A DNA stretch of 55,768 nucleotides from DASVTR01 sp033855775 (GTDB lineage Bacteria > Acidobacteriota > Blastocatellia > Pyrinomonadales > Pyrinomonadaceae), in the NCBI GenBank assembly GCA_033855775.1, contig JAWVFT010000002.1:1-55768 (forward strand). Direction: 5' to 3'. Shown here piece after piece: positions 26,377-36,184 of the stretch. Position 1 is the first letter of the stretch; every line of letters begins with the position of its first letter. The notes below the pieces were generated by a model. That model saw nothing but the letters and a program-made list of their open reading frames with translations. It was not told where the DNA came from and made no database searches. The translations under genes and the position numbers were made by a program.

Positions 26377-26411
26377 TCAAAGCTATGATGCAAACTCTTC
26401 AAAGCTATGAT
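26377..26411. repeat. Direct repeat over a stop codon
   Basis: TCAAAGCTATGAT occurs at 26377-26389 and 26399-26411 (period 22). The second copy includes the TAG of the glycosyltransferase gene ending at 26405 on the minus strand. Confidence 0.8.
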
Positions 26412-27703
26412 TCGGCCTTTGACTTTACGGTTCCAAAACTCTGTGTCGCTCCGGCTTCGGCGGTCATCGGCTGGTTGTCTTTCTCGTCGTTCAAACATTT
26501 CTCGAAGCTGGCGAGATACGCCGTGATGGCATGCTGGCGTTCGAAGCGGCTTTCAAAAAGCGCGCGAGCGCGTGCGCCGAGTTCGACCAGCCTCGCGGGG
26601 TTTGCGGCCCATTCGGTTATCACCTGTGCCAACTGCTCCGGCTGGCCGGAGGCGACGACCGCGCCGCAATCATTTTCGGCGACGAGTTTGGCGACCGCGC
26701 TGCGCACGTCGCCGACGAAGAGAACCGGACGCCCTGCGGCGAGGATGGCGTACGTCTTGCTCGGCACACTCAAGCCCGCCAGGCCTTCGGCCAGCGTCGT
26801 CAAATGCGCGTCGCCCGCCGTCAGGCTGAAACACAAATCGGCCCTCGGTTGATACGGCAGCATGCGTATATTTTCCAGTTGATGACGGCGCGCGTGTTCT
26901 TTGATTTCATCTGCGCGGACGCCATCGCCGACGAAGAGAAAAGTTATATCCTTGCGCTCGCGCAACAATCGCGCCGCTTCCAGCGCGGTCTGAAATTCGT
27001 TGACGAGCCCGAAGTTTCCCGAAAAGAGAACGACGAATTGACGCTCTAAATTGTGGCGCAGCCGGAAAGGATTCGCGGCCGCGTTCGCCAGCGGCTTAAT
27101 CAACTGCCCGTCGGCCCAGTTGTGGATAATGTCGATTCTGCTTGCGCGCTCCGCTCCGACTTTCGCAATGATGCGGTCGCGCATGCATTCGCCGAGGACG
27201 ATGATTCTGTCCATCCCGCGAAGCGCGCGGCGATTCAGGAAATCGAAGAAGCGCGCGCCGAGGCTGCGCTCTTTCAAAGCGCCGACGGCGACGGCCACGT
27301 CAGGATAAACGTCCTGAACAAGGGCCACGACGCGCATCCCGCGCAGCCGACCGATGAGCAGCCCGATGAGCCCGATGAGCGGCGGCTGCGTCAACGCGAG
27401 CAGGATGTCGTGGCGTTCGACGCGCAGGAGTTTCCAGGTCGCCCCAACGTAGAACGAGAGATAATCCGCGAGCCTGCCAGCGATGCTGCGCTTGCCGAAA
27501 CTGGTGGCCCACGCGCGCTCAATCTTGATGCCCTGATATTCCTCGCGCCGCGAGAGCCGTTCGCCGCCGTTGTATCTTCCGCGCCCGGCCACCGCCGTCA
27601 CCTCTACGCCGCGCTCGACGAGGCTCTCCGCGAGGTCGGTCATCAACTGGCTGACCGCCGAATGGTCCGGGTAGAAAAATTGATGAAGAATCAGGATACG
27701 CAT
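26405..27703 (-). CDS. Glycosyltransferase family 4 (WbuB-like)
   Basis: 432 residues, GT-B fold. The N-terminal domain opens with MRILILHQFFYPDHSAVSQLM and has ALVQDVYPDVAVAVG, features of WbuB-like transferases. The C-terminal domain has VVLFSGNFG, LPYQPRADL and the donor site SVPSKTYAILAAGRPVLF. In this subgroup enzymes often add a FucNAc-type sugar. The last ~30 residues form a polar tail. It is cytosolic or membrane-associated and belongs to repeat-unit assembly. Confidence 0.88.
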   Translation of the reverse strand: MRILILHQFFYPDHSAVSQLMTDLAESLVERGVEVTAVAGRGRYNGGERLSRREEYQGIKIERAWATSFGKRSIAGRLADYLSFYVGATWKLLRVERHDILLALTQPPLIGLIGLLIGRLRGMRVVALVQDVYPDVAVAVGALKERSLGARFFDFLNRRALRGMDRIIVLGECMRDRIIAKVGAERASRIDIIHNWADGQLIKPLANAAANPFRLRHNLERQFVVLFSGNFGLVNEFQTALEAARLLRERKDITFLFVGDGVRADEIKEHARRHQLENIRMLPYQPRADLCFSLTAGDAHLTTLAEGLAGLSVPSKTYAILAAGRPVLFVGDVRSAVAKLVAENDCGAVVASGQPEQLAQVITEWAANPARLVELGARARALFESRFERQHAITAYLASFEKCLNDEKDNQPMTAEAGATQSFGTVKSKAES

Positions 27704-27764
27704 TTGTGGACAGTCAGGCTCGACGCGCTAAATCATGACAGCAGAGCGATGGAGGCGTCTCTAC

Positions 27765-27783
27765 ACGATTGACGATTGACGAT

Positions 27784-27785
<2 letters not shown>
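27765..27785. repeat. Three tandem 7-base repeats at a gene end
   Basis: ACGATTG, ACGATTG, ACGATTC run to the end of the UXS gene and enter its stop codon (TGA at 27786-27784 on the minus strand). The word GATTGACGAT is also found in the repeat at 14777-14838. Confidence 0.75.
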
Positions 27786-28734
<949 letters not shown>

Positions 28735-28835
28735 GCTCTTCCCTTCCTTCACTGCTGCTGTTTTCAACGTCTCAATGTTCAAGCCTTCACTCCTTCAAGT
28801 TTGACTGCGACCGATAGTACTCCGTCCTGCAAAAC

Positions 28836-30629
28836 TCAAGCGGGGCGACGGCGCACGGCATAGTTGCCGAGATAGAGCACGTCCATCCGCGTCTTCATGA
28901 AACAATCAATGGCGTGGCGCGGCGTGCAGACAATCGGCTCGTTCTCGTTGAAGGAAGTGTTGAGCACGACTGGAACGCCCGTCAGTTCATGAAAGTCGGA
29001 GATGAGTTGATAGTAACGCTCGTTGGATGTGCGCGTGACGGTTTGCAGGCGCCCGGAGCCGTCAACGTGCGTCACCGCCGGAATCGTCGCGCGATGTTCG
29101 GGCTTGATTTGATAGACCATCAACATCGTCGGCGCTGGATGCGTCTGCTCGAAATAATCGCCGACGCGCTCTTCCAGAATCGAAGGCGCGAAGGGACGAA
29201 ACGGCTCGCGCTTTTTGATGCGGTCGTTGAGAATCTCTTTCATGTCCGGGCGGCGCGGGTCAACTACAATCGAGCGATTGCCCAGAGCGCGTGGGCCAAA
29301 CTCCATGCGCCCCTGAAACCAACCCATGACGGCTCCGTCAGCGATGTCCTGCGCCGCGCGCCGCGTCACTTCGCGGTCGGAGAATTTTTCAAAGGCCACG
29401 TTGCTCTGCTCAAGCTCGCGCAAAATCTCCGCATCGGAGAATTCGGGGCCGGTGTAAGCTCCTTCCATCACGAAGTCGCGCGGGCGATTCAGGATGCCGT
29501 TATAAATTTCATAACAGACGCCGATGGCTGTGCCGCTATCGCCCGCCGCGGGCTGCACGAAGATTCGGCGAAACGGAGTGTTGAGCAGAATTTTTCCGTT
29601 CATCACGGAGTTGTAAGCGACGCCGCCGGAGAGTCCCAAGTCGGTCAGGCCCGTCTTCTCGTGCAAGTGATTCAAGACATGGAAGCCGACCTCTTCAAGC
29701 CTGCGTTGGAGGCTGGCGGCGATGTCGCGTTCGCGTTCCTTCAAGGGCGCGCCCGGCTCGCGCGGCGGGCCGAAGAGCTTCGCGTATTCGTCGGAGAAGA
29801 TGCGACCGATGACAGGCGAGCCCTCGTCCCAGGTCATCTCGACGCCTTCGGCGTGATGACGAAAGTAATCGAGGTTAAGACGAAAACGTCCGCCCTCTTC
29901 CGTCCTGATTAAATTACGAAACTCTTCCATGTAGCGCGGCTCGCCGTAGGGCGCGAGGCCCATCACTTTGCCTTCGTCGCCGTAGTGAGGAAAGCCTATG
30001 AACTGCGTCGTCGCCGTGTAGAGAATCCCGGTCGAGTGCGGATACTCGACCTGTCCGAGAACCTCTATCGAATTGCCGTCGCCTTCGCCCCACATCGTCG
30101 AGATGAAATCGCCGAAGCCGTCAATCGACAGCAAGGCCGCGCGCTCGAACGGCGAGATGTAGAAGGAACTGGCGAGGTGCGCGCGATGATGCTCAATGTT
30201 ATGAAACTGCGCTTTCAATCTGCTCTTCGGCACATTCAAGGCGCGCGCTAAATCTTCCTTGAGGTCGCGCACCTTCGCGGCGTTAGCGAGGCGGTCTGCC
30301 ACCGCGCCGAAAATCCCGCGCCCGCTTTTTTCGCCCGACGACGAACGAGAGCGGTCAAAGCCGCCGACGCTCTTTGCGGCGCGTGTCGCGGCGAAGAGAA
30401 TCTTCTTGTGCAAGTGCGCCGACGGGTCGCGCGAGATGCCGATGTGTTCCACGTCTTCAATCTCGACACCGGCCACGTCCAGACAATAACGCACGGCCTC
30501 GGTCGGAAACCCCGCGCAATGCTTGCAACGATTGAAACGCTCTTCTTCGACCGCCGCGATTAACTGCCCGTCGCGTATGATGGCCGCCGCCGCATCGCCG
30601 TGATAAGCGTTGATGCCCAGAATTATCAT
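28836..30629 (-). CDS. O-carbamoyltransferase (NodU/CmcH/TobZ family), copy 1
   Basis: 597 residues. The family makes carbamoyl-adenylate from carbamoyl phosphate and ATP in a YrdC-like C-terminal domain, then transfers the carbamoyl group to a hydroxyl from a Kae1-like N-terminal domain. Seen here: MIILGINAYHGDAAAAI, metal-site NIEHHRAHLASSFY (about 144-157), SIDGFGDF, MGLAPYGEP, LSGGVAYNSVMNG, GRMEFGPRALGNRS (440-452) and FRPFAPS. It carries a ~30-residue Ser/Gly/Lys insert near 88-118 that copy 2 lacks. It lies between the uxs and GT4 genes and has no SxtJ or DUF5989 neighbour. Probably carbamoylates a sugar of the polymer. ATG 30629 is chosen (AAGGA 9 bases upstream). Confidence 0.93.
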   Translation of the reverse strand: MIILGINAYHGDAAAAIIRDGQLIAAVEEERFNRCKHCAGFPTEAVRYCLDVAGVEIEDVEHIGISRDPSAHLHKKILFAATRAAKSVGGFDRSRSSSGEKSGRGIFGAVADRLANAAKVRDLKEDLARALNVPKSRLKAQFHNIEHHRAHLASSFYISPFERAALLSIDGFGDFISTMWGEGDGNSIEVLGQVEYPHSTGILYTATTQFIGFPHYGDEGKVMGLAPYGEPRYMEEFRNLIRTEEGGRFRLNLDYFRHHAEGVEMTWDEGSPVIGRIFSDEYAKLFGPPREPGAPLKERERDIAASLQRRLEEVGFHVLNHLHEKTGLTDLGLSGGVAYNSVMNGKILLNTPFRRIFVQPAAGDSGTAIGVCYEIYNGILNRPRDFVMEGAYTGPEFSDAEILRELEQSNVAFEKFSDREVTRRAAQDIADGAVMGWFQGRMEFGPRALGNRSIVVDPRRPDMKEILNDRIKKREPFRPFAPSILEERVGDYFEQTHPAPTMLMVYQIKPEHRATIPAVTHVDGSGRLQTVTRTSNERYYQLISDFHELTGVPVVLNTSFNENEPIVCTPRHAIDCFMKTRMDVLYLGNYAVRRRPA

Positions 30630-30669
30630 TCCCAAAAATCCTTTGTCTAAAATCTTGCTTTCAATTCTC

Positions 30670-31962
30670 TCAATCCAGAATCAAGCAGCCCGGCGTCGAA
30701 CGGCTGCTGGAGCCGCCGAGCGTCCACTCGCAAACCTCTATCATCTGCGCGGCCACACGCGGCCACGAAAAGTCGCGCCGCATCCACTGCCTGCCCCGCG
30801 CTCCCATCTTCGCCAATTCCGTTGGAGAAAGCGAGAGAGCTTCGCTTAATGTCGCCGCCAACTGTTCGGCTGTCGCTTCCACGCACCAACCGCAGCCGCG
30901 CTCGCGCAAATCTTTCCAAGGGGTGCCGCGCGTCGTCAAGACAGGCACGCCCGCCGCTAGAGCTTCGGCCACGGCGACCCCGAAATTTTCGCTGAACGAC
31001 GGCAACACCGAAAGCTCTGAGAGAGCGTAAGCCGCCAGCTTCTGCTCGCCAAAGAGCGCGCCCGTGAAGACGACCGAGGCGTTCAAGTTTAACTCATCGG
31101 CCAATCGCTTCAACTCGTCCGTATGCCCGCCTTGATCCGGCCCCGCAATCGCCAAAAGCCAATCACGTCTCGCTGCTCCGAGCGCGCCCCAAGCCTGAAG
31201 CAACGCCCGCAACCCTTTCTTCGGATGCACGCGCGAGAGAAAAAGCAGAACACGCTGGCCCTTCAACGCGGGCAGCAACGCTTCGGCCTGAGGCGTAGAC
31301 GGCAGGCTCGCGTCGTCCGCGACATCGATGCCGTGCGGAATCAACGCAACCGGATTCCTGAGGCCGAAGCCGCGGACAGACTGTAGCTCATCCGTCGAAG
31401 TCACGCGCAGGCAAGCGGCTGTGCGCAGGTTCTCAAACTCCCAGAGCCGCCCCGTCATCTGCTTCTTCCAACTCGAACGGCGCAACGCCCAAGGCTCAAG
31501 CATCCCGTGCGGGTGAATGATGACGGGCGCGCTCGCCTGCTTGCCAAGATTTTTGGCGACGCGCCCGTAGTGCAGCCACAATCCATGCTGGCTAATCACG
31601 GACGAGCCTTTGACTAAGGACTGCGCGACGCCTTCGGCCATCTTGTTTGAATAGCCCAGAGCCTTGAGTCCGACCGCTGGCCAGCGACGACAATCGAGCG
31701 GTTGCCAGAGCCGACGGTCTTCGTCCGACTCGCTCGCTTGAAAACTATCTGTCGAATGAATCGTGACATTGACGCCTTGGCTCAAGGCCGATTGCCACAG
31801 TCTTCGGACGGAGTAAGACGGCCCGCCATACTTCGCGGCGATGCTGTCAACCAGCACGGCCACGTTCAAATTCGTGCGCGGCGTCGTCATCGTCAACTCC
31901 GCCGCCTGACGCGCGAAGCCATCGCGGCCTTTCGCATCAACGGGCGCGGCCTCAGTTGTCAT
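30670..31962 (-). CDS. Glycosyltransferase family 4
   Basis: 430 residues, GT-B fold. Acceptor domain with KYGGPSYSVRRLW and HPHGMLEPWALRRS; donor domain with LLFLSRVHPKKGL, and SFSENFGVAVAEALAAGVPVL carrying the conserved Glu pair of retaining GT4 enzymes. The HPHGML motif is typical of transferases acting on polysaccharide repeat units. Its ATG overlaps the end of the asnB-like gene by 11 bases; a second in-frame ATG at 31890 would give a shorter N terminus. Donor and acceptor are not readable from sequence. Confidence 0.88.
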   Translation of the reverse strand: MTTEAAPVDAKGRDGFARQAAELTMTTPRTNLNVAVLVDSIAAKYGGPSYSVRRLWQSALSQGVNVTIHSTDSFQASESDEDRRLWQPLDCRRWPAVGLKALGYSNKMAEGVAQSLVKGSSVISQHGLWLHYGRVAKNLGKQASAPVIIHPHGMLEPWALRRSSWKKQMTGRLWEFENLRTAACLRVTSTDELQSVRGFGLRNPVALIPHGIDVADDASLPSTPQAEALLPALKGQRVLLFLSRVHPKKGLRALLQAWGALGAARRDWLLAIAGPDQGGHTDELKRLADELNLNASVVFTGALFGEQKLAAYALSELSVLPSFSENFGVAVAEALAAGVPVLTTRGTPWKDLRERGCGWCVEATAEQLAATLSEALSLSPTELAKMGARGRQWMRRDFSWPRVAAQMIEVCEWTLGGSSSRSTPGCLILD

Positions 31963-33901
31963 ACTCTACGCCGTTGCGCTCCAACCAATCTTCCAGCACG
32001 ACCAGAATCCACAGGCGCGACCATGACACGCTCGCGCCGCCGTCCAAAAACGATTGCCATAAACCGCGCACGCGCTCAGGCTTGAAAAAGCCGCGACTGC
32101 CGACGCGCTCAGGACTGAGCCGCGTCTCGCAGAAGCCGCGCAGGCCGCCGCGCATCCAAGGCTCGAACGGCAAAGTGAAGCCGCGCTTCGGTCGCTTCAC
32201 AATCTCTTCCGGCAACAATCCATCCAGACTCTCGACCAGCAAACGCTTCGGCGTGCCGTTGGAAAGCTTGTGCTCGTCCGGCAAGCCCATCAAGTATTCC
32301 ACGAGCTTGTGGTCAAGGAGCGGCACGCGCACTTCGAGCGCGTGCGCCATGCTCATCTGGTCTGTGTCGCGCAACAGCACGTCATGCATGTACGTGCGTC
32401 CCTCCGCGTAAGAGATGAGCGAGAGCATCTCGGCGGTCGTCGCGCGCCTGTATCTCTCGGCCAGCAGCGCGACGTAAGGGTCTGGCGTCGCGGCGACTGC
32501 CTGCGGCCATGCTTCATGCATGAGCGAGCGGCGCTGCTCGTTTGAGAGCAACTGCCGCGTGACGGGAAAGACGGACGCGAGTTCGCCATCGCCGCCAATC
32601 ATCGCGGCGGCCTTCGTCGCCTGAACCGAAGAGCCGCCGAGCCGCTTGATCGCGCCCGCCGCCAAGCTGCGCAAGCCCTGCGGCGCGTTGCCCCAATGTC
32701 GCAGGTACTTCATCGTTCGCCGCAATCTTTTGAACGACGGGTAGCCAGCGAAAAATTCGTCGCCGCCCAAGCCCGACAGTGCCACCTTGATGCCGGTCGA
32801 ACGCACGGCGCGCGAGACGACGTAGGTGTTCACGCCGTCGCCGGTCGGATGATCCATCTGCTCAAGCGCGAGCGGCAGTTCGTCGAGCAATGCTTTATCC
32901 GTCAGGTGAACTTCCGTGTGTTCGGTCTGAAAGCGCGCGGCGATTTTTTGGGCGTAGATGTTTTCGTCGTACGCGCTCTCGTCGAAGACGACGCTGAAGG
33001 TGCGAGGCTGTTGCCCCGCTTCCCTGACGAGAGCCACAATCGCGCTCGAATCAATGCCGCCGGAAAGAAAGGCTCCGACCGGAACGTCGCTGACCAAATG
33101 CAGCGCGGTCGCTTCTTCTAACAACTCTCTGACACGGCGGCGACTCTCGCTCATGGAAACTGTTTGAGCTTCCGTCGCAGCGTTGCCGAGCAAATCCCAG
33201 TAGCTTTCTTCCCTCACTCTTCCCGCCGCGTCAACAGTCATCCAGCAACCCGGCTTCAGGACATTCACGCCTTCGATGAGCGTGCGCGGCGCAGGCACGG
33301 ATTGATAACCCAGATACTGCCAGAGAGCCACGGCGTCGAGCTTTCGCGGCACAAGATTGCTCGCCAGCAAGGCTCTGACTTCGGAGCCGAAAAGAAAGAG
33401 GCCGTCGGTCGCGTAGTAATAAAGCGGCTTGATGCCGAGGCGGTCGCGCGCGATGAACAACTCTTGCCGCGCGTTGTCCCAGAGAGCGAAGGCGAACATC
33501 CCGCGCAGGTGTTCGAGGCAATCTTTGCCCCAACGCTCGTAGGCGCGCAGGATGACTTCCGTGTCGGACTCGGAGCGCCATGCCGCGGGGCTTGCGTCGA
33601 GACGCTCACGCACGTCCCGAAAGTTGTAAATCTCGCCGTTGAAGGTAATCCAATTGCCGGTGCGCGCGTCCTGCATCGGCTGATGTCCGGCGGGCGAGAG
33701 GTCAAGGATGGAGAGGCGCGTGTGCGCAAGCGCGACCGCCGCCGCTTCCGTTTGAAAGATGGAGACGCCGCTATCGTCCGGGCCGCGATGGTTGATGTGC
33801 TCAAGCATTCGTTCCAGCGGCGCGCGCAGAGACGTTGAGCCGTCAGCCCCGTTTGTCTCAGGTCTGCCGGTGGTCGAAAGAATGCCTGCTATGCCACACA
33901 T
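31952..33901 (-). CDS. asnB: Asparagine synthetase-type glutamine amidotransferase (AsnB family)
   Basis: 649 residues. Cys2 after Met (MCGIAGIL) is the glutaminase nucleophile. HRGPDDSG, FNGEIYN, and the ATP-pyrophosphatase loop SGGIDSS (280-286) are all present, so both active sites look intact. Members make asparagine, but paralogues within polysaccharide loci amidate uronic acids or other carboxyls. Position in the middle of a glycosyltransferase run favours sugar amidation; this is inference. A hairpin lies just upstream at 33919-33938. Confidence 0.9.
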   Translation of the reverse strand: MCGIAGILSTTGRPETNGADGSTSLRAPLERMLEHINHRGPDDSGVSIFQTEAAAVALAHTRLSILDLSPAGHQPMQDARTGNWITFNGEIYNFRDVRERLDASPAAWRSESDTEVILRAYERWGKDCLEHLRGMFAFALWDNARQELFIARDRLGIKPLYYYATDGLFLFGSEVRALLASNLVPRKLDAVALWQYLGYQSVPAPRTLIEGVNVLKPGCWMTVDAAGRVREESYWDLLGNAATEAQTVSMSESRRRVRELLEEATALHLVSDVPVGAFLSGGIDSSAIVALVREAGQQPRTFSVVFDESAYDENIYAQKIAARFQTEHTEVHLTDKALLDELPLALEQMDHPTGDGVNTYVVSRAVRSTGIKVALSGLGGDEFFAGYPSFKRLRRTMKYLRHWGNAPQGLRSLAAGAIKRLGGSSVQATKAAAMIGGDGELASVFPVTRQLLSNEQRRSLMHEAWPQAVAATPDPYVALLAERYRRATTAEMLSLISYAEGRTYMHDVLLRDTDQMSMAHALEVRVPLLDHKLVEYLMGLPDEHKLSNGTPKRLLVESLDGLLPEEIVKRPKRGFTLPFEPWMRGGLRGFCETRLSPERVGSRGFFKPERVRGLWQSFLDGGASVSWSRLWILVVLEDWLERNGVEYDN

Positions 33902-33918
33902 CGTCTTGCTTGCTCGAT

Positions 33919-33938
33919 AGCGAGAGTAGTCTCTCGCT
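33919..33938 (-). other. Intergenic hairpin between a methyltransferase gene and asnB
   Basis: AGCGAGAG and CTCTCGCT form an 8-base stem with a four-base loop. It starts at the stop codon of the upstream methyltransferase and ends about 17 bases before the asnB ATG. There is no T-run, so mRNA stability or translation control is more likely than termination. Confidence 0.5.
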
Positions 33939-34876
33939 TAATTTTCTTTCTTCAACACGGAGACGAGGAAGGTTCCCATGCGGCAGTTGTTGGTCATAAA
34001 GCGACTCAGTTGGTCCGGGATAATTTTCAGCACGCTCTCTTTGACGCGGCCTCTGGGCAGCGGCACGATTTCAGGCTTGCTGCCGTAGATGCGCACGTCT
34101 TCGGTCTTGAAAAATTCGGAGGTCAATTGCTTCCATTCGGGAATCGAATAGAAGCGCGCAATCGCTCCGTCGGTTTCGTGCTGTCGTGTTTGATGCAGCG
34201 AGCCCGTCTTCCAGAGATGCCCTTTAATCAAGCCGCCGAACAGCCCCGCGTAGATGTAGTAGTTCCAGAGATTGCGATAGTAGACCATCGTGACGGCCCG
34301 CCCGCCGGGGCGCAGCACTCTACGCATCTCGCTCAAAATCTGCCGCGTGTTGGACGAGTGATGAATGACGCCCCAGGTCCAGATGAAATCAAAGCTCTCG
34401 TCGGCGAACCGCATCCGCTCGGCGTCCATCTGTTGGACGGTGACGGTCGGCTTGTCAAGATTGAAACGGCGCATCCGCTCCGTCGTGCTCTTGACGGCAT
34501 AGCTCGTCAGGTCAATGCCGTTGTAGGAGCGCGCGTGCGTGGCGAGCAGTTGCGCGTGGCTGCCGTTGCCGACGCCGATTTCCAACACGTCCTGCCGCGG
34601 CAAAGCCTCGAAATCAATCAACGCATCGAAGGGCTTTTTCTTTCGCGGCAGATACTTTTCCGCGTCGCCGAAAAAGCGGCGGTCAATCTCTTCGTAAAAC
34701 TCGCGGCTGAATTCCGCGTGGCCGATTTCGTCTCCGAAGTCGTAGCGCATGGGATTGCTTTCCCACCAGGCGCGGTTCGCTTCCTGCCACTCTCTGGCCT
34801 GCTCCGCGTCCTGCGGCAGCGCGGTCGGATTATTAAAGCCTTCCGGTAAATTTCCCTTGAGATGCGAAATGGGCAT
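33938..34876 (-). CDS. SAM-dependent methyltransferase (class I)
   Basis: 312 residues. SAM-binding motif I VLEIGVGNGSHAQLL, the acidic residue after YNGIDLTSYAV, FDFIWTWGVIHHSSN and the post-motif VLRPGGRAVTMV. The long N-terminal part (about 100 residues) with WWESNPMRYDFGDE resembles methyltransferases found in saccharide loci. The substrate is probably a sugar hydroxyl but is not shown. AAGGAG lies 11 bases before ATG 34876. Confidence 0.85.
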   Translation of the reverse strand: MPISHLKGNLPEGFNNPTALPQDAEQAREWQEANRAWWESNPMRYDFGDEIGHAEFSREFYEEIDRRFFGDAEKYLPRKKKPFDALIDFEALPRQDVLEIGVGNGSHAQLLATHARSYNGIDLTSYAVKSTTERMRRFNLDKPTVTVQQMDAERMRFADESFDFIWTWGVIHHSSNTRQILSEMRRVLRPGGRAVTMVYYRNLWNYYIYAGLFGGLIKGHLWKTGSLHQTRQHETDGAIARFYSIPEWKQLTSEFFKTEDVRIYGSKPEIVPLPRGRVKESVLKIIPDQLSRFMTNNCRMGTFLVSVLKKEN

Positions 34877-34942
34877 CTTGATTAAGTCTCCTTAGTTTCC
34901 CGCTTCGTTCAAATTGTCGGCGACCTCAAAAGCGCGACGAGT

Positions 34943-36184
34943 TTAATGGACAAGCTGTTTATGCAATTCTTCATCAACGCGCAAAGAGGCGTCGGCGCGC
35001 GGCTCGCCTTTGTAATCAAGACGCGCCAGCAAGCGACGACAGCCTTCCAACGTTTCTTCGACGCTGATGCGGCTGACGCAATGGTCATACTCGCGTTCGG
35101 CGAAGAGACACTGGCGGCAGGCCGTTTGCGCGCGGAAAAGTTCGTGGCCTTCGCCGTGCGGATACCAGCGGCCCGCCAAATCCTTCGTGCCATAAATGGC
35201 GACGACCGGAACGCCGCGCGCCGCCGCCAGATGCATCGGCCCCGTGTCGTTCGTCAACAAAAAGAGCGCGCGTGATAAAAGCTCAGTCGTGCCGCGCAAC
35301 GACAACTCTCCGGCGAGATTGACGCCGCCGCCGACCGCATTCAGAACTTCATCGCACAACTCGCGCTCGCCCTTTGAGCCGACCGCGATGAGATTCAATC
35401 CTCGCTCGTCTTTCAAATAGCGCGCGACGGCGATGAAGCGTTCGACGGGCCAACGATGCCCGACCTGCTTGCCGCCCGGACAGATAGCGACGAACGGCGC
35501 AGCCTGTCGCGCAGTCTCTTCGATGCTCTGCCGCTCCATCGCATCGAGCGGCCCGAACTCAAACTTGATGGCCGGAGAGACAACGCCGAGTTCCCGTAAG
35601 TGTCCGAGGTTGCGCTTAATCTCCGACGGGTAGATGCCCGTGTAGAGAGCTTGCTCGTAAGCGAAGAGAAAGAGCGTCACGACCTCGAAGCCGACGCCGA
35701 AGCGCGCTCCGGTCAGGCGCGCGAAGAAGAGATTACGCAGCACGTTTGAAGGTGAGATATTGCACGGCGGCAGCGAGACGAACAACTCCGGCTCCAAGCC
35801 ACGCAAGCGTCGCAGCAACTTGAGCGCGCTGCGCGGACTCCTGATTTCTTCGGTCGCATATGTCTCAACCGCGTCCAGAAACGAAGCTCCCTCCAACAAT
35901 TCTTTCGCGCCCGCCAGTCGCCTATCGCGCTCGCCCGCCGAAGTGAAAAGTATCAGACGGCTCTCAGGATAACGCTCGCGTAAAGCGACGAGGGCCGGGA
36001 TAGCGACCACTATGTCTCCGATGTTGCCAATCAAATGAGCGACGATGCGCTGCGGATTGCGCGGCGGTTTGCTTCGCAGGAAAACCAGATTCCGCGCCGC
36101 GCGCAAGCACACGTTGAGAGCGCGGCGAATCGCTAGAGCGAAGCGCGCTTTAAAAACTTCAGTCCTGCTCAATCGGTCGCTCAT
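34943..36184 (-). CDS. Glycosyltransferase family 9 (heptosyltransferase-like)
   Basis: 413 residues, GT-B fold. GT9 signatures: HLIGNIGDIVVAIPAL in the acceptor domain, ICPGGKQVGHRWPVERF, and LLTNDTGPMHLAAARGVPVVAIYG in the donor domain. It also has a Cys cluster (CRQCLFAEREYDHC) seen in several GT9 proteins. Heptose is the known donor for the family in lipopolysaccharide core synthesis, but the donor here is unknown. Start ATG 36184 overlaps the GT87 stop by 4 bases (ATGA); an earlier start at 36277 would overlap it by about 97 bases and is rejected. Confidence 0.88.
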   Translation of the reverse strand: MSDRLSRTEVFKARFALAIRRALNVCLRAARNLVFLRSKPPRNPQRIVAHLIGNIGDIVVAIPALVALRERYPESRLILFTSAGERDRRLAGAKELLEGASFLDAVETYATEEIRSPRSALKLLRRLRGLEPELFVSLPPCNISPSNVLRNLFFARLTGARFGVGFEVVTLFLFAYEQALYTGIYPSEIKRNLGHLRELGVVSPAIKFEFGPLDAMERQSIEETARQAAPFVAICPGGKQVGHRWPVERFIAVARYLKDERGLNLIAVGSKGERELCDEVLNAVGGGVNLAGELSLRGTTELLSRALFLLTNDTGPMHLAAARGVPVVAIYGTKDLAGRWYPHGEGHELFRAQTACRQCLFAEREYDHCVSRISVEETLEGCRRLLARLDYKGEPRADASLRVDEELHKQLVH

